NCBI GenBank assembly: GCA_002746975.1
Contig: NVXE01000004.1
Coordinates: 127,989 to 191,988 of the forward strand
Direction: 5' to 3'
DNA from: Bacteroidota bacterium
GTDB lineage: Bacteria > Bacteroidota > Bacteroidia > Flavobacteriales_D > Sanyastnellaceae
DNA: 64,000 nt
The position numbers and the translations under genes are program-made. The notes beneath the pieces are model-generated. The model made no database searches. It saw nothing but the letters and a program-made list of their open reading frames with translations, and was not told where the DNA came from. This document shows, in pieces, positions 17,396 to 25,626 of the stretch. Position 1 is the first letter of the stretch. Each line of letters opens with the position of its first letter.

Positions 17396-20300
17396 TTAGA
17401 AACAAGACCCACCATAGGCTCCAAGTAAGTCGAGTAAGTCGTGGATTCCTACGAATCCATCGTTGTCAAAATCGCCAGGACATTGATTTGGATTAATCCA
17501 GCAATCAACTCCACCACAATTAATTACGACAGTTTTCTGTATGTAATAAAACATTGTTGGATCATTTTCACATTCTACAGTCATAGTGACTACATAAGTT
17601 CCACAAGGAGAACTATAACAATGATAGACTGGTCCAGGAGGGAGTGGCGTAGAAGTAGTGCCATCACCGAAATCCCATGAAACTAAAAGCCCCGGACCTA
17701 TCCCTTGAGGGAGGAATGAAGCATCACACCCTACAAAGCAAGCAATTGGAGCTGTTTCATTATAGAAAAAGTCGCCTGTATCAGTAAGTTGACAAACTCC
17801 ACCATTTGGATTGAGACATGTTGCAGGAGAAGTAAATGTCCAAAACTGTCCATTATCTGCCGACCCTTGAGAGCAACAGTAAACCGTTACAGTTACTATG
17901 TAATCTCCTATGTTCGAATAGCAATGAGTATATCCACTCATAAAATTGAGATTAAAAATGGTCGTTCCATCTCCCCAATCAACGTCAAAGCATAGCTCAG
18001 ATTCTGGAATATTACATCCTGTAATCAAATGAGGAGCAATGCCAAACTCACAACAAGCATTTCCTGCAGCATCAAAAGAAGAACCTAAGTCTACAAGTGC
18101 AATATCTACATCTAAGAAAGCACAGTCCGGGCAGCCAAAGGGGACGGGAATACAACAATCAACAACTATATCGTGACAGTGTTCAAATGTGCATATTTCA
18201 TCTAATAACGAAACTCCTTCAATACTTCTGCATACTGTGTAAGTGCCTGGAGCTAGGTCGATAGTTAAATCAGTCACCCCACTAATAGGAATCAAAATAG
18301 GCAGCCCATTACTATCGTATATAGTCCAATTAGGGTTTTGGCTACTAAGCATATCAGGTCCTAAATAGTCAGTACTAGTGAATGTAACTGTACACCTAAG
18401 TCCATCAGCTGTAGGAGTGACACTTTCCCAAAAAGAAGTTCTAACATAGCAGTCTGGAACACATGCACATGTTGCTATTCCGTTTATTCCTACAGTTATA
18501 TCTGGATTATTACAACAAAATATTTTCACACTGATATTGTAATCTGTGCATTCATCAAAATAACAATGCTCTAAAGGTGAACCGAAAGGCATATTAAGCT
18601 GTGAAGTGCCATCTCCCCAGAATATATCCATACAAAGTAAAGTTGGGTCTAATAATGATCCAGCAGCTAAAGTTGGGTTTATAGACCAAAGACAACACGC
18701 AACATTTTGAATAGCCCCGGTTTGTGCTATAGGTTGCAATACTATTCCTAATGAAGTAAGGTTTAGTCCAGTAATATCTGATGGTGCGATTTGGCACGAG
18801 TCACAGTTTGTAAACGTCATGTCTAGGATGTCAGATGTTTTAGGACATCCAAATCCATTTGTCGCGGTCAAAGTATAAATCCCGTCTATAGTCGCAGTAT
18901 AACAAGGAGAAGTCGCTCCAGGAATAGGAACATAGTTGAAATTCCACTGGTAAGATGATAATCCTAAAGGCGCACATATAGTTTTGCCTGTATCGCATGC
19001 CGTATAGCACCCTGTAGGTACTTGGCATAGATTAGGGCAAGGGTAAACCTCCACAGTAGATGTTCCCTTACAACCAGTTAGAGGATCGGTTCCTATCACA
19101 GTGTATATCCCCGATGCAGAAGTTACATATGGGTTAGGATTTCCTCCAGACCAAATATAATTTAATCCAGGATCAAACGGATCGACAAGCAAGGTTACTA
19201 ATTGCCCCTCACATGGTATTAGAGGCCAAGTCCCAGCCGATACTACTGGAGTGGGAGCTACGGTGACTATATGAGTACTTACGCTCGAACAAAGCGATAC
19301 GTTATCTGTAATATTGAGCGTAAAAGTCTCAGGACTAGATATGGTATTTGAACAAATAGTAATAGTACTAGTACTGCCAAGGCTAGGGTTAGATGTGCTA
19401 GACCAATCATAAGAGAAATCCCCAGAAGGCCCCACAAGTTCAGCGCAATCACCTGTACAAAGGATATCTGTACCAGCTATTCCCGCAGGTACAGGAGGCC
19501 AAGCTTGAACGTCAACCGGGTCCACCTCGACAGAGCATCCAGTAAATATGTCAGTAATTGTGGCTCCATAAGTTCCGACAGTGCTAACTGAAAAAGTCGG
19601 TCCAGCCCCTAATATTACAGTAGGCGAGGATTCTTCCCACCACGAAACAGTGACACCTGCTGAAGGAACCGGAGATAATTCTAAAATTTCTACTCCACCA
19701 GAAATGCAAAACATAAAATCTCCATCTTGGGAAATAATAGTGGGTTTTGCAGGTAAGCCATTAACAACAACTGGAGTGGAAGCAGAAAATTCGCATCCTC
19801 CAACATGAGTAGCAACGACAGTGACATTTAGTGAATATGGTCCTGAAAGGCCATTATCTGCATAAGCATGAGAAGCGGATGCACCATTAAAAAGGGCATC
19901 AACTGGGCCTATCGTGGAGTCATCAAAATTCCAGTCGAAGCTAACCGCTCCTACGCATGAAGCATTAAATGCTCCTGCTTCTTCGAAACATAAATCTGGA
20001 ACGGGAGATATTGTCACTGGGCCAGGTATTGTGACTACTTGTGTCGCAGTTGATGTACATCCAGAAGAGTGAACAGCAATTAATTGTGTATTAACGGAGC
20101 TTCCTAAGCTGAAACTAGTCGAGCAGAATGGATTTGTAGTGCCTGTACTTCCTCCTATTGTAAAGTTAGTCGATGCTACGCTCGTGCTAGGGAGATAAGC
20201 AGTTTCATCATTCAGACATAATTCAGGAGAGGCATTAGCAGGTGTACACGTAATATCGACACCATATTGTGCAATCATAGCAACCTGAACGGTTATGGTT

Positions 20301-23300
20301 TCATATACTGCACATACACCAGTAGTAGTACTTGGGACTGTTCCACTTATTGTAACGTTATAATACCCTATTTCAGAAAAAACATGAGGATTAGGGGGGG
20401 TTGTTGTCCCATCATCAAAATTCCATCCTACAAATGTGAAATTTGAAGAAGTGTAAGCGAAAGACCATGTATCACATTCGGGATTAGCAGTCGCAGTAGG
20501 GACAAGTGTATATGCTTGAGGGGTACATCCTGGGGGAGGGGGTATTATATATGGGTTTTCGTATATGGTTATTGACTCAGTACTACAACATGTTCCATCA
20601 CAAATGGTAACAGTATAGGTATAAGTAGCAGGAAGGGGACTACCATACCAGTTGTGAGTTACAGTAGGAGAGGTACTTGCAATAGCACTACCATTTAATG
20701 TCCAAGAGTATGTATATGCGGGATTCGTAGGAGCAACTATTTGAGTACTTGATGGCGACGGGCCAGTGGGAGTATCATATAAAGTAGTGGGTCCATTTGT
20801 CGTTAAGTTAATAATGGGTGAAGGAAGAAGAGAAATAATAGCTCCTCCAGTAGAAGCACACCCATTTACATCTATGGTATTAACAATATATTCTCCGGGT
20901 GTAGAAGGCTGAATATAACTAGCACTTGAAATGAAGCTTGGTGACCAGTTATAAGATGTAAAAGAAATAGTATTTGAAACAGAAACATAACCTTGGTTTC
21001 CTTGACAAAAGTCAGTTCCTACTACGATAGGCTCTAAAGCCTTAGTAAGAGTTAGAGGAAGGTTGTAGGCAAGAGTGTTGCCACATAATTCTGCAGTTGC
21101 AATTATTGTTACACTTTGGGATGCTGTAGGAATATCATTCCATTGTATTTGTATGTTATCAGTTCCCTGGCCATTTATAACACTGCCATACTGAGCAGGT
21201 ACAACAGTCCAGTTCACTGTAGCATCGGGGTGTAAGCTTGTAAGATTATAACTTGATACCGTGTTTGCACATGGAGTGGTAATTGGTAAGATTTGGGATA
21301 AAGGATCTAAAACAAGTTCTGTAATGTTCAGTAAAACGGTATCAGACACACAGAAAGGAGCATCATCCATTACATAGCTTGCGGCTAAAGAATATGGGCC
21401 AGAATTACCCCAAGTAACCTGAGTATATGAACCAGTAGATGGGGCGGCTACTGGAACGCCTGCTCCTGGAGTTCCAGCATAAGGAGTCCATAATACTGAC
21501 ATTCCGGTACTCGCAGCTACCTCATATAAATATTGTTGGGTTAGAGAACAAACCTCAATGGGGCCAGTAATGCCCGTGGGTTTAGTGATTTCAACAACCT
21601 GTACTATGGCTGTTTCTAAAGAGTTACAATATAATCCTGAGCTTGCAGCGTCAGGTTGAGCAGTGATATTATATGTGCCTCCAGAACCTACAGGCCACGT
21701 TATATCAATTGAGTAAGGCCCTAGGATATTATAACTTAAACTTGATGGCACATTCCAAATAAAACCTCCGCCCGCAGGTGCTGTAATTGTAAAAACAGAA
21801 GTTGCTCCTACACAAACCTGTTGATATGGAGGAGAGAGAGAAAACTCAGGAAGAACATCTACACTCAGAGTCGCGCTACCACTACAATCGGGAGGTGTGT
21901 GGCCAGGTAGATTTTGAAGAAACGGACTAGAATAAGTAACGTCTAAAGTATGTGTACCTAAAGTATTCCACTGGACTGTAACGACTTGACCTTCCTGCTG
22001 AAGAATAGTTCCACCAGTTGCGGTCCATAAATAATCGACACCCACCCATTTGGTAATATTATAGTTAACCACATCTCCAAGACAGACCACAACGTTGCCT
22101 CCGATCGTTCCATTTGCAGGAATTATAGGTACCTGAACAGAAATGGTGTCAGGACAATGAGCAGGAGTACAACCAGTAACAGCTAATGTAACAGTCCCAA
22201 AAGGTCCTAGTCCCCATTGTACAGCTATTGAACTTGTGCCTTGCCCAGTAAATGTTAGAGGATTTCCATTTGAATCTAGAACACCCCAATCGTAACCAGT
22301 GCAATCTGAGTTAGTCCAGTAACTAGACGTATCATTTTCACAAAGAGTTGATATCCAGAAAATATCAGGGCCCACTAAATCACTTACAACAACTGTGCTA
22401 GTGAAGCTATCTGAACAAATACAAACTACTCGCCCTTGGTTATCATAAATAGGAGCGGAAACCGTTAGAGTAACAGTGTAAGTCCCTGGGGTGGTGTAGT
22501 TATGAGACGGGTCTTCTAATTGTGATGTCTGTCCGTCACCAAAATCCCATAGAAAATCAGTGGAGTTGAGGCTACTGGTATTAGTAAATTGAATAGGTGA
22601 GTCAAGACAGGCAGTTGAATTTGAAGTAAATGATGCCGTAGGTCCTTCTAGTATGTTAATACAAATTTCGTGAGTTATAGAAGGGAAATTTGGATCCGAG
22701 TTAGTAATAGTTACAGTTAGGTATCCTGGGCCGTTTGGCCCCCAAGCAATTGTAGCTTCAGGCGTATTTTGACCACTAACAATAGTTCCACCACCTACTA
22801 CCCAATTGTAAGTATATCCAGAACCAGAAAATGTTGGAGCAAATGCTACAGTAGTGGAATTTTCACAAACGTTAATGCATTCAACTACCCCCCCGGCATT
22901 AACAGGCGTGGTGAAGTCAATTATACCACAATCATTCTCCCCACACTCAATAGTTAGGTTTATTGTCCCAACGCAATATTCAGGAATCCCTATAGGCCCA
23001 TCATATGAAATAAAATAAGGGAAAGAAAAAACACCACAACATGAGTCAGGCAATGCGTCAGGAGACAATATAATTTCCCATTGTAGTATTCCACAACCGT
23101 TTAAAGTAGGTTCTATAAGTATATTTTCATGGAAACAAGGATAACCTTGTAATTCAATAGATGCAGAACAATTTGACATGCCTGACATATCAAATGGAAA
23201 GGAAATTAGAGCTTGATTTAAATCAAAAACTACGGCACCAGGTGTATTTGCTGCAGTTATGTTAAATGTGGGTAAAGTGCACTGTGAATAGGTATTTCCG

Positions 23301-23383
23301 GTTGAATTTATAGTAAGAAATGCAATAGCGAAAACCATTAATATCTTAGTAAAAGAGATATCTTGTTTATGGATATTTTTCAT
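17396..23383 (-). CDS. Giant secreted PKD-rich protein with EF-hand/dockerin-like C-terminus
   Basis: About 1995 residues from the ATG at 23383 (an in-frame start at 23437 would put 18 extra residues before the signal peptide). It has a signal peptide (about 1-34, ending NTYSQC), then a long series of beta-sandwich modules including PKD domains with WDFGDGQT, WNFDDGTT, WNFDDST, FWGDGTS, DWGDGTT and WDFGDGTT cores, and Ig-like stretches without that motif. It is unusually rich in Cys, especially in the last 500 residues. The final 28 residues form an EF-hand-like calcium loop, DFDNDGFVGIHD (Asp at 1, 3, 5, 12 and Gly at 6), followed by LLDLLGAYGGSCF. No T9SS sorting domain of the usual type is visible, so its surface route is uncertain. 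An adhesin-like or extracellular structural role is inferred. Confidence 0.8.
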   Translation of the reverse strand: MKNIHKQDISFTKILMVFAIAFLTINSTGNTYSQCTLPTFNITAANTPGAVVFDLNQALISFPFDMSGMSNCSASIELQGYPCFHENILIEPTLNGCGILQWEIILSPDALPDSCCGVFSFPYFISYDGPIGIPEYCVGTINLTIECGENDCGIIDFTTPVNAGGVVECINVCENSTTVAFAPTFSGSGYTYNWVVGGGTIVSGQNTPEATIAWGPNGPGYLTVTITNSDPNFPSITHEICINILEGPTASFTSNSTACLDSPIQFTNTSSLNSTDFLWDFGDGQTSQLEDPSHNYTTPGTYTVTLTVSAPIYDNQGRVVCICSDSFTSTVVVSDLVGPDIFWISTLCENDTSSYWTNSDCTGYDWGVLDSNGNPLTFTGQGTSSIAVQWGLGPFGTVTLAVTGCTPAHCPDTISVQVPIIPANGTIGGNVVVCLGDVVNYNITKWVGVDYLWTATGGTILQQEGQVVTVQWNTLGTHTLDVTYSSPFLQNLPGHTPPDCSGSATLSVDVLPEFSLSPPYQQVCVGATSVFTITAPAGGGFIWNVPSSLSYNILGPYSIDITWPVGSGGTYNITAQPDAASSGLYCNSLETAIVQVVEITKPTGITGPIEVCSLTQQYLYEVAASTGMSVLWTPYAGTPGAGVPVAAPSTGSYTQVTWGNSGPYSLAASYVMDDAPFCVSDTVLLNITELVLDPLSQILPITTPCANTVSSYNLTSLHPDATVNWTVVPAQYGSVINGQGTDNIQIQWNDIPTASQSVTIIATAELCGNTLAYNLPLTLTKALEPIVVGTDFCQGNQGYVSVSNTISFTSYNWSPSFISSASYIQPSTPGEYIVNTIDVNGCASTGGAIISLLPSPIINLTTNGPTTLYDTPTGPSPSSTQIVAPTNPAYTYSWTLNGSAIASTSPTVTHNWYGSPLPATYTYTVTICDGTCCSTESITIYENPYIIPPPPGCTPQAYTLVPTATANPECDTWSFAYTSSNFTFVGWNFDDGTTTPPNPHVFSEIGYYNVTISGTVPSTTTGVCAVYETITVQVAMIAQYGVDITCTPANASPELCLNDETAYLPSTSVASTNFTIGGSTGTTNPFCSTSFSLGSSVNTQLIAVHSSGCTSTATQVVTIPGPVTISPVPDLCFEEAGAFNASCVGAVSFDWNFDDSTIGPVDALFNGASASHAYADNGLSGPYSLNVTVVATHVGGCEFSASTPVVVNGLPAKPTIISQDGDFMFCISGGVEILELSPVPSAGVTVSWWEESSPTVILGAGPTFSVSTVGTYGATITDIFTGCSVEVDPVDVQAWPPVPAGIAGTDILCTGDCAELVGPSGDFSYDWSSTSNPSLGSTSTITICSNTISSPETFTLNITDNVSLCSSVSTHIVTVAPTPVVSAGTWPLIPCEGQLVTLLVDPFDPGLNYIWSGGNPNPYVTSASGIYTVIGTDPLTGCKGTSTVEVYPCPNLCQVPTGCYTACDTGKTICAPLGLSSYQWNFNYVPIPGATSPCYTATIDGIYTLTATNGFGCPKTSDILDMTFTNCDSCQIAPSDITGLNLTSLGIVLQPIAQTGAIQNVACCLWSINPTLAAGSLLDPTLLCMDIFWGDGTSQLNMPFGSPLEHCYFDECTDYNISVKIFCCNNPDITVGINGIATCACVPDCYVRTSFWESVTPTADGLRCTVTFTSTDYLGPDMLSSQNPNWTIYDSNGLPILIPISGVTDLTIDLAPGTYTVCRSIEGVSLLDEICTFEHCHDIVVDCCIPVPFGCPDCAFLDVDIALVDLGSSFDAAGNACCEFGIAPHLITGCNIPESELCFDVDWGDGTTIFNLNFMSGYTHCYSNIGDYIVTVTVYCCSQGSADNGQFWTFTSPATCLNPNGGVCQLTDTGDFFYNETAPIACFVGCDASFLPQGIGPGLLVSWDFGDGTTSTPLPPGPVYHCYSSPCGTYVVTMTVECENDPTMFYYIQKTVVINCGGVDCWINPNQCPGDFDNDGFVGIHDLLDLLGAYGGSCF

Positions 23384-23591
23384 GATGAAAACTGGTATAG
23401 GTGAAAGAGAAATATCAATCAGTGCACGATCACACAATAACCTTAAAAATTATTATTAGGGTTTGGTTTTGAATTAGCTCTCAAGACAATGATAGGCATA
23501 ATTTTTGTTAAATGCAAATAATTGATAATGTGCATGTTAATATAAAATATACAAACATGAATTTAATTCGTGAACTTACCTGAAGGTCGGC

Positions 23592-24389
23592 TCAATCGGC
23601 ATCGTAAAGTACCGGAAACTTTGCTCTGTACTTTTTAAGGATTGTACGCTCGCAAATGAGATGGACTGAACCGCCATTTAAAGCATCGTGCTGAATATTT
23701 CCAAAAGCGTCTATAGCAAGGCTATCACCAGTATAGACAATGTTATTTGCATCATCACCAGTTCGATTTACCCCCATCACATAGCACTGGTTTTCCATCG
23801 CTCGGGCCTGGAGTAATGTTCTCCACGGATGTCGCCTAACCTGGGGCCAGTTAGCCATATAAAGGATGATGTCGTAGGGGTTACGTATTGAATTTCGAGC
23901 AAATGTTGGAAATCGTAAGTCGTAGCAAATTTGGACTAGTATTTTCCACCCTCGGAATTCAATGACTTTGCGTATTGAGCCTCTTTCGTACTTTTTATCT
24001 TCTCCTCCGAATGTAAAAAGGTGACGTTTATCATAATATTCGTAGGTGCCGTCAGGCTTTACGAATAGGCATCTGTTACGAGCTATTCCATCATTGAATC
24101 GGTAGGAAATACTGCCAGTTATTGCGAGGTTGTATTTGCGTGCTATAGACTTCATCCACTCTAAAGTCATATTATCTTCCCAAGTATCTATTTTTTCGAG
24201 ATTCATAGAAAACCCAGTAGTAAATACTTCAGGGAGAACTATTAAGTCGGGCACTTTATTTGGTGCTATGAGTTTAGAAATCGTCTTCTCAAACGCCTTT
24301 CGATTTGCATTAGGATTTTCCCAAATAATGGGGGATTGTATTCCTAAAACAGATAGAGTTTCTTGAGATTTTGAATTAATATCAGACAT
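23592..24389 (-). CDS. Omega-amidase / carbon-nitrogen hydrolase (YafV-like)
   Basis: A 265-residue nitrilase-superfamily enzyme with the full catalytic triad: Glu54 (LPEVFTTGF), Lys121 (YDKRHLF) and Cys155 (QICYDLRFP). These contexts match omega-amidases such as YafV, which hydrolyse alpha-ketoglutaramate or alpha-ketosuccinamate. The start overlaps the end of the methionine-aminotransferase-like gene by eight bases. This pairing fits the known glutamine transaminase/omega-amidase scheme, in which transamination of the 2-oxo acid of methionine using glutamine is pulled forward by amide hydrolysis. The region after its end, about 200 bases up to the PKD gene start, holds nothing I recognise. 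Confidence 0.87.
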   Translation of the reverse strand: MSDINSKSQETLSVLGIQSPIIWENPNANRKAFEKTISKLIAPNKVPDLIVLPEVFTTGFSMNLEKIDTWEDNMTLEWMKSIARKYNLAITGSISYRFNDGIARNRCLFVKPDGTYEYYDKRHLFTFGGEDKKYERGSIRKVIEFRGWKILVQICYDLRFPTFARNSIRNPYDIILYMANWPQVRRHPWRTLLQARAMENQCYVMGVNRTGDDANNIVYTGDSLAIDAFGNIQHDALNGGSVHLICERTILKKYRAKFPVLYDAD

Positions 24390-25626
24390 CCAGTAGGGGT
24401 CTATTCGATTTGTAATAAGCGTCGATAGCGCAAAGTTTTAAAATCGTCTCATCAATGGTGTTATCGTCCTTTGCAAAGCAAATTCGAACACGACGCTCTA
24501 TCAAAGCTGACGATTTTCCACTATCCCTAAAAGGGGAGAGCGGTATGGTGGCGAGTCCATGTTTGATAGTCCATTCACGTGATACTTCGATGTCTGAACG
24601 CTTATCTAAGATACTGTAATCAATAATTTGAAAATATCCTCCTTCTGCGGGAGTGAAGATAAAATCGGTATCCTTTATACCGGCTAGGAGTCTATCTCTT
24701 TTCGCCTCATAAATAGGCCCTAATTCACTAAGGTGTTGTTTTGCTTGATCTGTGAAAAGATAGTTTGCGATACCCCTCTGAATAGGAGCTCCTGTTGAAA
24801 AGACATCGTATTGATGGACTTTTCTAATTTCTTTAGTGATGAAGCGTGGGGCAGCGACCCAACCAATTTTCCAGCCTGTTGCATGAAGTAGTTTACCGAA
24901 GCTTCCGAAAACCATAGTCCTAGAATGAAGTTCACGATGTGAGGCTGCGCTTAAGAAAGGTCTTCCATCGTGTACGATAGGACCATAAACTTCATCGCTT
25001 AAAAGAAAAATGTTAGTACCAGAAAGAATAATAGAGAGTTCGTCAAGGCTTTTTCGTGTAAAACACGCTCCAGTAGGGTTGTGAGGAGCATTTATGATAA
25101 CTAGCCTAGTTTTATCGGAAATTAATTCGTCAATTTTACTTACATCTATCGCCCCTTCTTCTTCTCCTTTATTAGGAGATAAGGGCAAGGTAGCTCTTTT
25201 TATGACCCCACCCGCTAGATGCACTGCCGGAGCATATAAATCATAAGCGGGATCGACAATAATCACTTCGTCACCTTTATGAACGAGGGCTTGAATGCTT
25301 GCGAAAATAACTGAGGATGCTCCAGCTCCGATAGTAATCTCATTGTCGATATCGTAGATAGCTCCATGCTCGCCTTTATACATTTCAGAAATCCAGAGAC
25401 GTAATTTAGGATCCCCTGTCATAGGTGAGTATTGGTTTACCCCATCGTCTATAGCCTTTTTGACAGCATCTCTCAAAGTTAAAGGAGGGTCAAGGTCTGG
25501 AAATCCCTGAGCTACATTTAACGCCCCGTGTTCATTTGCTAAGGCAGACATAGTTGAGAAAATGGTAGTCCCTACATGTGGTAGTTTAGATGGAGGGAGT
25601 GAGGGGCGAATAGAAGTAGGTGTCAT
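24382..25626 (-). CDS. Methionine (glutamine-dependent) aminotransferase, YbdL-like
   Basis: A 414-residue PLP enzyme of aminotransferase class I/II. The PLP lysine is Lys245 (SFGKLLHATGWKIGW); Asp211 (SDEVYG) and Asn183 (APHNPTG) contact the cofactor, and the C-terminal Arg in RRVRICFAK binds the substrate carboxylate. The N-terminus (SKLPHVGTTIFSTMSALA, VAQGFPDLDPP, QYSPMTG) follows the methionine aminotransferase YbdL closely, rather than aspartate or kynurenine aminotransferases. Its ATG overlaps the PorZ stop by four bases, and its stop overlaps the omega-amidase start by eight. The expected role is methionine salvage from 4-methylthio-2-oxobutanoate, or turnover of aromatic and sulphur 2-oxo acids. 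Confidence 0.87.
   Translation of the reverse strand: MTPTSIRPSLPPSKLPHVGTTIFSTMSALANEHGALNVAQGFPDLDPPLTLRDAVKKAIDDGVNQYSPMTGDPKLRLWISEMYKGEHGAIYDIDNEITIGAGASSVIFASIQALVHKGDEVIIVDPAYDLYAPAVHLAGGVIKRATLPLSPNKGEEEGAIDVSKIDELISDKTRLVIINAPHNPTGACFTRKSLDELSIILSGTNIFLLSDEVYGPIVHDGRPFLSAASHRELHSRTMVFGSFGKLLHATGWKIGWVAAPRFITKEIRKVHQYDVFSTGAPIQRGIANYLFTDQAKQHLSELGPIYEAKRDRLLAGIKDTDFIFTPAEGGYFQIIDYSILDKRSDIEVSREWTIKHGLATIPLSPFRDSGKSSALIERRVRICFAKDDNTIDETILKLCAIDAYYKSNRPLLDV

Noticed and set aside
19581..19808. Plus-strand frames inside the giant PKD gene (also near 17441, 17789 and 22769)
   Set aside because: All are short, antisense to a long intact frame with recognisable modules, and have no matches or promoter signals.
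23384..23591. Possible small RNA or gene in the longest intergenic region
   Set aside because: The region is AT-rich with no ORF, hairpin with T-run or clear -7 box in either direction; I can support nothing there.
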